64,000 nucleotides of DNA from Nocardioides sp. W7 (lineage in GTDB: Bacteria; Actinomycetota; Actinomycetes; Propionibacteriales; Nocardioidaceae), in contig NZ_CP095078.1 in NCBI RefSeq assembly GCF_022919075.1, forward strand, positions 3,162,001 through 3,226,000. The letters run 5' to 3'. Below the pieces are notes generated by a model. It saw only the letters and a program-made list of their open reading frames with translations. It was not told where the DNA came from and did no database searches. Of the stretch, positions 1-12,601 are shown one piece after another. Position 1 is the first letter of the stretch, and each line of letters starts with the position of its first letter. Made by a program: the position numbers and the translations under genes.

Positions 1-1
1 C

Positions 2-1135
2 GCGATCCTGGTCCTCGAGGACGGTCGCACCTTCACCGGCGAGGCGTACGGCGCCCCCGGCGAGACGTTCGGCGAGGCGGTCTTCAACACCGGCATGTCC
101 GGCTACCAGGAGACGCTCACCGATCCGTCGTACCACCGTCAGGTCGTCGTGATGACGGCCCCGCACATCGGCAACACCGGCGTCAACGACGAGGACACCG
201 AGTCCTCGCGGATCTGGGTGGCCGGGTACGTCGTCCGCGACCCCGCCCGCCGCCCGTCCAACTGGCGCTCGCGGCGCTCGCTGGACGACGAGCTGCGCGA
301 CCAGGGTGTCGTCGGCATCTCCGGCATCGACACCCGCGCGCTCACCCGCCACCTGCGCGAGCGCGGTGCGATGCGGGTCGGCATCTCCTCGGTCGAGACC
401 GACCCGGCGGCCCTGCTGGCGCGGGTCCGGGCCTCGACCGAGATGAGCGGCTCCGAGCTCGCCACCGAGGTCAGCACGAAGGAGGCGTACGTCGTCGCGG
501 CGCAGGGTGAGAAGAAGCTCACCGTCGCCGCCCTCGACCTCGGCATCAAGACCATGACGCCCTACCGGATGGCCGAGCGCGGCATCGAGGTGCACGTGCT
601 GCCGGCCGGCTCGACCCTCGCCGACGTCCTCGCCGTGCAGCCCGACGGGCTCTTCTACTCCAACGGCCCCGGCGATCCCGCCGCGACCACCCAGCAGATC
701 GAGGTGCTCCAGGGCGCGCTCGCCCAGGACCTGCCCTACTTCGGCATCTGCTTCGGCAACCAGCTGTTCGGGCGCGCGCTGGGCTTCGGCACCTACAAGC
801 TGAAGTACGGCCACCGCGGCATCAACCAGCCCGTGATGGACCGCACCACCGGCAAGGTCGAGGTGACCGCCCACAACCACGGGTTCGCCGTCGACGCACC
901 GCTGACCGGCGAGACGACCACGCCGTACGGCGTCGCGAGCGTCAGCCACGTCTGCCTCAACGACGACGTCGTCGAGGGCCTCGAGCTGCGTGACGAGGCC
1001 GGCGCCCTGAAGAGCTTCTCCGTCCAGTACCACCCCGAGGCCGCCGCCGGCCCGCACGACGCGGCGTACCTCTTCGACCGGTTCGTCCAACTCATGGAGT
1101 CCCGACCGGGCTCGACCACCGGAAGCGAGGCCTGA
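2..1135 (+). CDS. carA: Carbamoyl-phosphate synthase small subunit (5' partial)
   Basis: Glutaminase subunit of carbamoyl-phosphate synthase. It releases ammonia from glutamine and passes it to CarB for pyrimidine and arginine synthesis. The reading frame is open from base 2, so only the extreme N-terminus (a few residues) lies outside the window. The N-terminal CPSase small-chain domain is followed by a class I amidotransferase domain with the nucleophile elbow GICFGNQ (about residues 245-251 of the visible part) and the QYHPEA motif carrying catalytic His/Glu near the C-terminus. The usual GHQ after the nucleophile is GNQ here. carB starts 3 nt after the stop, so the two subunits are probably made from one transcript. 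Identity is certain; only the true start cannot be seen. Confidence 0.97.
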   Translation, partial: AILVLEDGRTFTGEAYGAPGETFGEAVFNTGMSGYQETLTDPSYHRQVVVMTAPHIGNTGVNDEDTESSRIWVAGYVVRDPARRPSNWRSRRSLDDELRDQGVVGISGIDTRALTRHLRERGAMRVGISSVETDPAALLARVRASTEMSGSELATEVSTKEAYVVAAQGEKKLTVAALDLGIKTMTPYRMAERGIEVHVLPAGSTLADVLAVQPDGLFYSNGPGDPAATTQQIEVLQGALAQDLPYFGICFGNQLFGRALGFGTYKLKYGHRGINQPVMDRTTGKVEVTAHNHGFAVDAPLTGETTTPYGVASVSHVCLNDDVVEGLELRDEAGALKSFSVQYHPEAAAGPHDAAYLFDRFVQLMESRPGSTTGSEA

Positions 1136-1138
1136 GCC

Positions 1139-4471
<3,333 letters not shown>

Positions 4472-4480
<9 letters not shown>

Positions 4481-4509
4481 GGAGGTCGCGCAGCGACCGT
4501 CTCGAAACC
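4472..4509. repeat. Dispersed imperfect palindrome, copy A (carB/pyrD junction)
   Basis: The element begins GGTGGTTGAGGAGG and ends GTCTCGAAACC, with an inner GGTCGC-GCA-GCGACC hairpin. Its ends match the second element at 4919-4968 (GGTGGTCGAGTAGG ... TATCGAGACC). It contains the carB TGA stop (4478-4480) and ends 13 nt before the pyrD GTG. I recognise this family from Nocardioides-like genomes, but its copy number here cannot be measured from one window. Confidence 0.7.
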
Positions 4510-4522
4510 CCAGGACGCCCGC

Positions 4523-5595
<1,073 letters not shown>

Positions 5596-5599
<4 letters not shown>

Positions 5600-6399
5600 C
5601 CCTGCACGTCACCGGGGAGGTCCTCGACACCAAGCGGACCGGTGCCTACCGCCACCTCACCCTGGTGGCGCCCGGGGTGGCGGAGCGGTTCCGGCCCGGC
5701 AACTTCGTCGCGATCACCCTGGCCGACTCGGCCCGGCTGGCTCGCCGGTCGTACTGGATCCACCAGGTCCGGCCCGTGGGAGGGTACGGCCCCGCGCTGC
5801 AGCTGGTCGTGGAGCCCGTCGGCGGCGGCGGCAGCTGGCTGGCCGGACTGCCGGTCGGCTCGAAGCTCGAGCTGACCGGACCGCTGGGTCGGCCGTTCGC
5901 GCTGCCGAAGGAGCCGGTCTCGTGCCTGCTGGTGGGCGAGGACCACTCCGCCGCTCCGCTGTTCCCCCTCGCCGAGCGGCTGCGCGAGCGCGGCTGCGCG
6001 GTGACCCTGCTCGTCGCCGGGCGCGACGAGGCACACCTGCTCTCGGCCCTGGAGGCGCGGCGCTCGGCGCGCGCCGTCACGGTCGTCACCGCCGACGGCT
6101 CGGTCGGTCAGCGCGGCCGGGTCGCCGACGTGATCGCCGAGACCCTGGGCCGCGCCCGCGCGGAGGTCGTGTACGCCGCTGGCCGCCACGACACCCTGCA
6201 CGCCGTGGCCGCGGCCGCCGAGGACCACGGCGCCTGGAGCCAGACCGCCGTGGAGCTGCCCCAGCCCTGCGCCACCGGGCTGTGCCACGGCTGCGCCCTG
6301 CCGGTGGTCGGTGAGGACGGGGTGGCCCGCACGGTCCGCGCCTGCACCGAGGGACCGGTCGTCCGCGGCGACCGGGTCCGCTGGGGAGAGCTGGCATGA
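5596..6399 (+). CDS. PyrK-like dihydroorotate dehydrogenase electron-transfer subunit
   Basis: 267-residue ferredoxin-reductase-like protein: FAD-binding beta barrel about 1-100, nucleotide-binding domain about 105-215, and a C-terminal 2Fe-2S site with Cys225, Cys230, Cys233 and Cys250. That C-x4-C-x2-C-x16-C spacing is close to the known PyrK pattern. In class 1B enzymes PyrK passes electrons from the dehydrogenase to NAD. Two motifs are atypical. The flavin motif is RRSYWI instead of RRP(I/L)S, and the NAD-domain glycine turn is [10 protein letters not shown] instead of a VGGG(I/V)G type. The start at ATG 5596 overlaps the pyrD stop, and the stop overlaps the next gene. The partner or acceptor may differ from canonical PyrK. 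Confidence 0.8.
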
Positions 6400-7196
6400 G
6401 CAACCCCACGACCCTCGCCGGGCTGACGCTGCCCAACCCCGTCCTGGTCGCCTCCGGCTGCGGCGGCACCGGCCGCGAGCTCACGCCGTACCTCGGCGAG
6501 GACGGGCTCGCCGGTCTCGGCGGCTTCGTCACCCGGTCGATCAGCCTCGACCCGCGGCCCGGTGCCCGGCAGCCCCGGGTCGTGGAGACCCCGTCGGGGC
6601 TGCTGCACGCCGAGGGGGCCAACCCCGGCCTGGAGCCGTTCCTCGCCACCGAGCTGCCGTGGCTGGTGCGCTCCGGCACCCGGGTGATCGTCTCGATCAC
6701 CGGCCGCACGCTGGGGGAGCACGCCGAGCTCGCCCGGCTGCTGGGCCGGGCGCCGGGTCTGTCGGCGATCGAGGTCGGGGTCAGCGGGGAGCCGTTCCAC
6801 GCGGCGAGCCTGGTCGCGGCGGTCGTCCGCGACCTGCCGCGCGGGCTGCCGGTGCTGGCCAAGCTGCGACCCGACCTGTTGCGCGTCGTCGAGACCGCGC
6901 GAGCGGTCCTCGAGGCCGGTGCCGCCGCCGTCGTGCTCGCCGACGCCCAGGCCGCCGCGCTGCCCGACGGCCGCCCCGCGGGACTGTCCGGGCCCGCGAT
7001 CCGCCCGGTGGCCCTGCGCTGCGTCACCGAGGTGTGCGCCGCGCTCCCGGACGCCCAGGTCGTCGGCGCTGGGGGCATCACCACCGCGGCCGACGCGCGC
7101 AGCTTCCTCGACGCCGGCGCCGTCGCCGTCCAGCTCGGCACCGCCTTGCTCCACGACCCCACCACCGCCGCGCGGATCGCCGCCGAGCTCACCTGA
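6396..7196 (+). CDS. PyrD class 1B-like protein lacking the catalytic cysteine motif
   Basis: 266-residue TIM-barrel protein of the class 1B dihydroorotate dehydrogenase family. Conserved family parts are LPNPVLVASG (12-21), GLSGPAIRPVALR (196-208) and GAGGITT plus LDAGAVAVQLGTA, the FMN phosphate-binding side. At the place of the usual N-I/V-S-C-P-N catalytic motif it has GVSGEP (128-133), so the active-site Cys is Gly131. The substrate/FMN motif normally reading NT..G is also replaced (VLADAQAAAL, 180-189). It is coupled to the PyrK-like gene by a 4-nt overlap. A complete class 2 pyrD lies just upstream, so this pair is unlikely to be the main DHODH; a different flavin-linked reaction or a regulatory role is inferred. 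Confidence 0.75.
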   Translation: MSNPTTLAGLTLPNPVLVASGCGGTGRELTPYLGEDGLAGLGGFVTRSISLDPRPGARQPRVVETPSGLLHAEGANPGLEPFLATELPWLVRSGTRVIVSITGRTLGEHAELARLLGRAPGLSAIEVGVSGEPFHAASLVAAVVRDLPRGLPVLAKLRPDLLRVVETARAVLEAGAAAVVLADAQAAALPDGRPAGLSGPAIRPVALRCVTEVCAALPDAQVVGAGGITTAADARSFLDAGAVAVQLGTALLHDPTTAARIAAELT

Positions 7197-7209
7197 GGAG
7201 AACCCCCCC

Positions 7210-8025
7210 ATGACCTTCGGAGCGCGCCTGCACGCCGCGATCGCCGCCCGCGGCCCGTTCTGCGTCGGCATCGACCCGCACGCCGCCCTGCTGCACGACT
7301 GGGGCCTGGACGACGACGTGGCCGGGCTGGAGCGGTTCGCGCTGACGGTCGTGGAGGCGGTGGCGCCGTACTCCTCGGTCGTCAAGCCGCAGTCGGCGTT
7401 CTACGAGCGCTTCGGCAGCCGCGGCGTCGCCGTCCTCGAGCGGGTGATCGCCGAGTCGCGGGCCGCGGGTGCGCTGGTGCTGCTGGACGTCAAGCGCGGG
7501 GACATCGGCTCCACCTCGCAGGCCTACGCCGATGCCTACCTCGATCCCGCCTCGCCGCTGGCCTCGGATGCGATCACCGCCAGCCCGTTCCTCGGCTTCG
7601 GCTCGCTGGACCCGATGATCGACACCGCCCGTCGCCACGACGCGGGCGTCTTCGTGCTCGCCCTGACCTCCAACAAGGAGGGCCCGGAGGTGCAGCACGC
7701 CCGCACCGACGCCGGTCCCACCGTCGCCGGCACCGTCCTGGAGCACCTGCGCCGGCTCAACGCCGACGCCGAGCCGCTCGGCAGCTTCGGCGCCGTGATC
7801 GGCGCGACCATCGGCGAGTCGGACGAGGACCTCGCGTTCAACGGCCCGGTCCTCGCCCCCGGGTACGGCGCCCAGGGCGGCACCACCGCCGACCTCCGCC
7901 GGATCTTCGGCCCGACCGCCGGCGCCGTGCTGGCCAGCTCCTCGCGCGAGGTGCTCCGGCTCGGTCCGGACGCCGCCGCGATGCGCGACGCCGTACGTCG
8001 GACCAACGACGAGCTGACCGCGTAG
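7210..8025 (+). CDS. pyrF: Orotidine 5'-phosphate decarboxylase, type 2
   Basis: Last step of UMP synthesis: decarboxylation of OMP. The 271-residue product belongs to the type 2 PyrF subfamily. It has GIDPH (20-24), the catalytic LLDVKRGDIGST segment (91-102, with Asp93, Lys95 and Asp98), VKPQSAFYE (58-66) and a C-terminal phosphate loop near ASSSRE. ATG 7210 was chosen over upstream in-frame codons because a strong GAGGAGAA ribosome-binding site (7195-7202) sits in front of it, overlapping the stop of the previous gene. The TAG stop forms part of the -10-like TAGCCT for the next gene. Confidence 0.96.
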   Translation: MTFGARLHAAIAARGPFCVGIDPHAALLHDWGLDDDVAGLERFALTVVEAVAPYSSVVKPQSAFYERFGSRGVAVLERVIAESRAAGALVLLDVKRGDIGSTSQAYADAYLDPASPLASDAITASPFLGFGSLDPMIDTARRHDAGVFVLALTSNKEGPEVQHARTDAGPTVAGTVLEHLRRLNADAEPLGSFGAVIGATIGESDEDLAFNGPVLAPGYGAQGGTTADLRRIFGPTAGAVLASSSREVLRLGPDAAAMRDAVRRTNDELTA

Positions 8026-8028
8026 CCT
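8023..8028 (+). promoter_or_regulatory. Predicted leaderless -10 element (lipoprotein gene)
   Basis: TAGCCT lies 7 nt before ATG 8036 and contains the pyrF stop codon. The spacing would place the transcript start on the start codon. No convincing -35 was seen. Confidence 0.4.
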
Positions 8029-8035
8029 CGGCGTG

Positions 8036-8497
8036 ATGAGCAGACGACGGCGGGCCCGGGCGCGTCTGCTCGCACCCCTCGTCGCGCTGGCCGTGCTCCC
8101 GCTGACGGGCTGCGGAGGCGACCCGGTCGAGGACTACTGCGCGACGGTGAAGCAGCATCAGGAGGAGCTCACCGAGATCGCCGCGGACGGCGGGCCGACC
8201 GCGTTGCTGGCGGCGCTCGACGCGTTCCGCGACCTCCAGGACCGGGCCCCGGCCGACATCGCCGACGAGTGGCAGCAGGTCGTCGGCCGGCTGACGGATC
8301 TCGAGGACGAGCTGGACTCCGCGGACGTCGACCCGTCGACCTACGACCGGGACGCGCCGCCCCCGGGCCTGGACGCCGGGGAGCGCGCGCGCATCGAGGC
8401 GGCGGCGTCGGCCCTGGTCTCCGCGGAGACCGGCCAGGCCCTCGAAGGCCTGCAGCAACAGGCCCGTGACGTCTGCAAAACGCCGCTCACGCTGTAA
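8036..8497 (+). CDS. Small lipoprotein of unknown function
   Basis: 153-residue predicted lipoprotein. It has an Arg-rich n-region, a hydrophobic core (LLAPLVALAVLPL) and the lipobox LTGC, with Cys at about residue 25 as the acylated residue. The mature part is acidic and helical, with no recognised domain; two further Cys residues (in DYCATV and DVCKTP) could form a disulfide. ATG 8036 is preferred over the adjacent GTG 8033 because of the -10-like element spacing. It sits between pyrF and mihF in the same direction with its own probable promoter. Extracytoplasmic location is inferred; function is unknown. Confidence 0.7.
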   Translation: MSRRRRARARLLAPLVALAVLPLTGCGGDPVEDYCATVKQHQEELTEIAADGGPTALLAALDAFRDLQDRAPADIADEWQQVVGRLTDLEDELDSADVDPSTYDRDAPPPGLDAGERARIEAAASALVSAETGQALEGLQQQARDVCKTPLTL

Positions 8498-8529
8498 GCC
8501 AATGGGTAGAACTTGTTCCTGGTCGCCGA

Positions 8530-8559
8530 TTGCCCGGCGTTGCCGGTTCTGACTAGATT
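8530..8559 (+). promoter_or_regulatory. Predicted sigma-70-type promoter for mihF
   Basis: TTGCCC (8530-8535), an 18-nt spacer and TAGATT (8554-8559). The expected start near 8566 gives a leader of roughly 33 nt carrying the GAAGGA ribosome-binding site (8585-8590). Confidence 0.6.
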
Positions 8560-8599
8560 GACCTCGCACCGGCCGCCCCCTCACGAAGGACCCCGACAC

Positions 8600-8926
8600 G
8601 TGGCACTGCCCCCTCTCACCCCCGAACAGCGCCAGGCGGCCCTCGAGAAGGCCGCCGCCTCCCGGCGGGAGCGGGCCGAGGTGAAGAACCGGCTGAAGAA
8701 CTCCGGTGCCTCCATCGTCGACGTTCTGCACCAGGGCCAGACCAACGAGGTCGTCGGCAAGATGCGGGTCGTGGACCTGCTGCAGTCGATGCCCGGCCTG
8801 GGCAAGGTGCGGGCGCGTCAGGTGATGGAGCGCCTGGGCATCGCCGAGAGCCGCCGTGTCCGGGGGCTCGGCACCAAGCAGGTCGCCGCCCTCGAGGCCG
8901 AGTTCGCGCCTCGCGACCCCGCGTGA
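8600..8926 (+). CDS. mihF: Actinobacterial integration host factor (mIHF)
   Basis: Nucleoid-associated DNA-binding protein specific to actinobacteria, unrelated to the IHF/HU fold. It is needed in mycobacteria and acts in phage L5 integration and nucleoid organisation. The 108-residue product matches the family length. It has a basic helical N-terminus ([18 protein letters not shown]) and a helix-two-turn-helix part with [18 protein letters not shown] and [13 protein letters not shown] 8600 was chosen over an earlier in-frame codon (8513) because it is preceded by GAAGGA, fits family length and lies downstream of the promoter. It is followed by gmk and rpoZ, the usual actinobacterial order. 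Confidence 0.93.
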   Translation: MALPPLTPEQRQAALEKAAASRRERAEVKNRLKNSGASIVDVLHQGQTNEVVGKMRVVDLLQSMPGLGKVRARQVMERLGIAESRRVRGLGTKQVAALEAEFAPRDPA

Positions 8927-8993
8927 CCGCCCCCCGCAATCGCGCGCTTCCTCCGCTGCGCTCCTCCGCGCACGATGGTGCGGAGACCCCGAC

Positions 8994-9569
8994 GTGATCG
9001 GGCACCGCTCCCGGCTCGTCGTACTCGCCGGCCCCACGGCCGTCGGCAAGGGGACCGTCGCCGCCGCCGTGCGTGCCGCCCACCCCGAGGTCTGGATCTC
9101 GGTGTCGGCGACCACCCGCAACCCCCGGCCGGGGGAGGAGAACGGCGTCCACTACTGGTTCGTCTCCGACGAGGAGTTCGACAAGATGATCGCCGAGAAC
9201 GACCTGCTGGAGTGGGCGGTCGTGCACCAGCGGGCCCGCTACGGCACGCCGCGCCAGCCCGTCGAGCTCGCCCTGGCCTCCGGCCACCCCGCCATGCTCG
9301 AGATCGATCTGCAGGGCGCGCGCCAGGTGCGTACGACGATGCCGGACGCATTGTTCGTCTTCCTCAAGCCGCCGTCGTGGGACGAGCTGGTCCGCCGGCT
9401 GGTCGGTCGCGGCACCGAGACGGCCGAGGAACGCGAGCGGCGCCTGGTCACCGCGCGCGAGGAACTGGCCGCCGAACCGGAGTTCGACGTGACCATCGTC
9501 AACCACGAAGTTCACGCTGCTGCGGACGAGTTGGTAACCTTGATGATGCAACCCCCAACAGATCTGTGA
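8994..9569 (+). CDS. gmk: Guanylate kinase
   Basis: Phosphorylates GMP to GDP in nucleotide salvage and synthesis. The 191-residue product has the P-loop [10 protein letters not shown] (12-21), the GMP-binding SVSATTR and [13 protein letters not shown] segments, and a lid region rich in Arg ([11 protein letters not shown]). GTG 8994 is the first plausible start in frame: the preceding ~65 nt form a C-rich, partly palindromic spacer after mihF with no good alternative. The Shine-Dalgarno is weak (GGAGACC, 8982-8988). Its place between mihF and rpoZ is the conserved actinobacterial arrangement. Confidence 0.95.
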   Translation: MIGHRSRLVVLAGPTAVGKGTVAAAVRAAHPEVWISVSATTRNPRPGEENGVHYWFVSDEEFDKMIAENDLLEWAVVHQRARYGTPRQPVELALASGHPAMLEIDLQGARQVRTTMPDALFVFLKPPSWDELVRRLVGRGTETAEERERRLVTAREELAAEPEFDVTIVNHEVHAAADELVTLMMQPPTDL

Positions 9570-9579
9570 GGCGTACCGC

Positions 9580-9909
9580 GTGTCTTCTCCGAAAATCGCC
9601 GCCGAGGGCGTCACGAACCCCTCGATCGACGACCTGCTGACCAAGACGGACAGCAAGTACAAGCTGGTGCTCTACAGCGCCAAGCGCGCCCGGCAGATCA
9701 ACGCGTACTACTCCCAGCTGGGCGAGGGCCTCCTGGAGTACGTCGGTCCACTCGTGGACACGCACGTCCAGGAGAAGCCGCTCTCCATCGCGCTGCGCGA
9801 GATCAACGATGACCTGCTCACCTGCGAGGACATCGACCCTGCCGAGCTTGCCGCCGAGGAGGCCGCGGCCAAGGCTGGGGCCTCGGACGCGTTCCCCGCG
9901 AGCGAGTAG
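9580..9909 (+). CDS. rpoZ: RNA polymerase omega subunit
   Basis: Small RNA polymerase subunit that helps assemble beta-prime. It is 109 residues from GTG 9580, 10 nt after the gmk stop. The omega core is visible: [14 protein letters not shown] start ([20 protein letters not shown]), the [12 protein letters not shown] motif that wraps the beta-prime tail, and [10 protein letters not shown]. The C-terminus is an acidic/alanine tail ([12 protein letters not shown]), common in actinobacterial omega. Probably cotranscribed with gmk and coaBC. Confidence 0.95.
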   Translation: MSSPKIAAEGVTNPSIDDLLTKTDSKYKLVLYSAKRARQINAYYSQLGEGLLEYVGPLVDTHVQEKPLSIALREINDDLLTCEDIDPAELAAEEAAAKAGASDAFPASE

Positions 9910-9946
9910 TTCGCTGACTCAGTTGACTGCAGGCGGTTCTGACCAC

Positions 9947-11179
9947 GTGGCCGCGACCCCCTCGGGGTCGCGGCCGCGGGTCGTCCTGGGCGTCTCCGGC
10001 GGGATCGCGGCGTACAAGGCCTGCGAGCTGCTGCGGCGCTTCACCGAGTCCGGCCACGACGTGACGGTGGTCCCGACCGCATCCGCGCTGGAGTTCGTCG
10101 GCGCACCGACCTGGGCCGCGCTGTCCGGCAAGCCGGTCGCGAGCGACGTCTGGTCGGCCGTCCACGAGGTCCCGCACGTGCGGATCGGGCAGAGCGCCGA
10201 CCTGGTCGTGGTCGCGCCCGCGACCGCCGACCTGCTGGCCAAGGCCGCCCACGGCCTGGCCGACGACCTGCTCACCAACACCCTGCTCACCGCGCGGTGC
10301 CCGGTCGTGTTCGCCCCGGCGATGCACACCGAGATGTGGGAGCACCCGGCCACCCGGGCCAACGTCGCCACGCTGCGCGCTCGCGGCGCGATCGTCATCG
10401 AGCCCGCGGAGGGGCGACTCACCGGCGCCGACACCGGCAAGGGCCGGCTGCCGGAGCCGGGCGAGATCTTCGAGCTCGCGCTCGAGGTCCTGACCCGGGG
10501 GGCCGTTGCACCAGACCTCGCCGGGCGGCACGTGGTGGTCTCCGCCGGCGGCACCCGCGAGTACCTCGACCCGGTCCGCTTCCTCGGCAACCGCTCCTCG
10601 GGCCTGCAGGGCTACGCCCTGGCCCGCGCGGCGGCCGCCCGGGGCGCCGAGGTGACCCTGGTCGCGGCCAACGTCTCGCTGCCCGACCCGGCCGGCGTGA
10701 AGGTCGTGCGGGTCGAGACGACCGACCAGCTCCGGGCGGAGGTCGTCACCGCGGCCGGTTCCGCCGACGTCGTCGTGATGGCGGCCGCCCCGGCGGACTT
10801 CCGTCCGACCAACGTCAGCGACGCGAAGATCAAGAAGGCCGCCGACGGCTCCTCGCCCAGCATCGAGCTCGTGCAGAACCCCGACATCCTGCACGAGATC
10901 AGCACCGAGCGCGCCCGCACGGGCAGCGTGATCGTCGGGTTCGCGGCCGAGACCGGCGACGAGACCGGCTCGGTCCTGGAGCTGGCGCGGGCCAAGCTGG
11001 CCCGCAAGGGCTGCGACCTGCTGGTCGTCAACGACGTGAGCGGGGGAGCCGTATTCGGCAGCCCCGAGAACGAAGGGGTGATCCTCGGCGCCGACGGCGC
11101 GACGATCGACGTACCGAGGGGCAGCAAGGGCGCCCTGGCCCACGTCATCTGGGACCAGGTGGCGGCGCGCCTCGGCTGA
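9947..11179 (+). CDS. coaBC: Bifunctional phosphopantothenoylcysteine decarboxylase / phosphopantothenate-cysteine ligase
   Basis: Two consecutive steps of coenzyme A synthesis. The 410-residue fusion has an N-terminal FMN-dependent decarboxylase (CoaC, about 10-185) with GVSGGIAAYK, the active-site His in VPHVRIG and the PAMHTEMW substrate clamp. The C-terminal CTP-dependent ligase (CoaB, about 190-410) has SAGGTREYLDPVRFLGNRSSG-type start, AAPADFRP and the KIKK loop. GTG 9947 was chosen because it gives the family N-terminus; the only earlier in-frame ATG lies deep inside rpoZ. A perfect 12-bp hairpin covers codons 2-10 immediately after the start, an unusual position that may reduce translation or end rpoZ transcripts. 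Confidence 0.95.
   Translation: MAATPSGSRPRVVLGVSGGIAAYKACELLRRFTESGHDVTVVPTASALEFVGAPTWAALSGKPVASDVWSAVHEVPHVRIGQSADLVVVAPATADLLAKAAHGLADDLLTNTLLTARCPVVFAPAMHTEMWEHPATRANVATLRARGAIVIEPAEGRLTGADTGKGRLPEPGEIFELALEVLTRGAVAPDLAGRHVVVSAGGTREYLDPVRFLGNRSSGLQGYALARAAAARGAEVTLVAANVSLPDPAGVKVVRVETTDQLRAEVVTAAGSADVVVMAAAPADFRPTNVSDAKIKKAADGSSPSIELVQNPDILHEISTERARTGSVIVGFAAETGDETGSVLELARAKLARKGCDLLVVNDVSGGAVFGSPENEGVILGADGATIDVPRGSKGALAHVIWDQVAARLG
9949..9975 (+). promoter_or_regulatory. Perfect 12-bp hairpin over the coaBC start
   Basis: GGCCGCGACCCC, loop CTC, GGGGTCGCGGCC. It begins on the third base of the coaBC start codon. No T-tract follows, so simple termination is less likely than structure-based control or a factor-dependent stop. 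Confidence 0.6.
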
Positions 11180-11209
11180 GACTGCCGGGCTCCTCGCCCG
11201 GGCGGCGGC

Positions 11210-11215
11210 TAGGGT
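11210..11215 (+). promoter_or_regulatory. Possible -10 element for metK
   Basis: TAGGGT after a small CCGGGC-TCCTC-GCCCGG hairpin (11185-11201). It would give a leader of about 54 nt. No clear -35 is visible. Confidence 0.35.
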
Positions 11216-11275
11216 GTGCCCGCAGTGCGAATCTGCATCAATCAACTGCACCATCGAACGGGAGCGAGTAAGACT

Positions 11276-12466
<1,191 letters not shown>

Positions 12467-12476
12467 GGCTGCCCGG

Positions 12477-12566
12477 GAGTTTCATCGGTTAGCCGATGAA
12501 GCTCCCGCTGGGACGGCAAAGCTTCGTCGTCCCAGCACCAGCTTCATCGGCTAGCCGATGAAACTC
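12477..12566. repeat. Nested 90-bp palindrome between metK and priA
   Basis: 27-nt outer arms (12477-12503 and 12540-12566) pair at 26 of 27 positions. Each arm contains its own 20-bp palindrome of the form TTCATCGG-YTAG-CCGATGAA (12481-12500 and 12543-12562, the second one perfect). The centre holds a third hairpin, CTGGGACG (12508-12515) with CGTCCCAG (12528-12535). The two arms can therefore fold together or separately. Confidence 0.85.
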
Positions 12567-12601
12567 TCCCGCTGTCCCCGCTCCCTGCTAGAGATACCGT
12601 C

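Noticed and set aside
8513..8599. Upstream in-frame extension of mihF
   Set aside because: It would start before the predicted promoter -10, exceeds family length and lacks a ribosome-binding site; GTG 8600 fits better.
11180..11275. Possible SAM riboswitch upstream of metK
   Set aside because: Only about 95 nt and no SAM-I, SAM-II or SAM-IV core; only a small hairpin is present.
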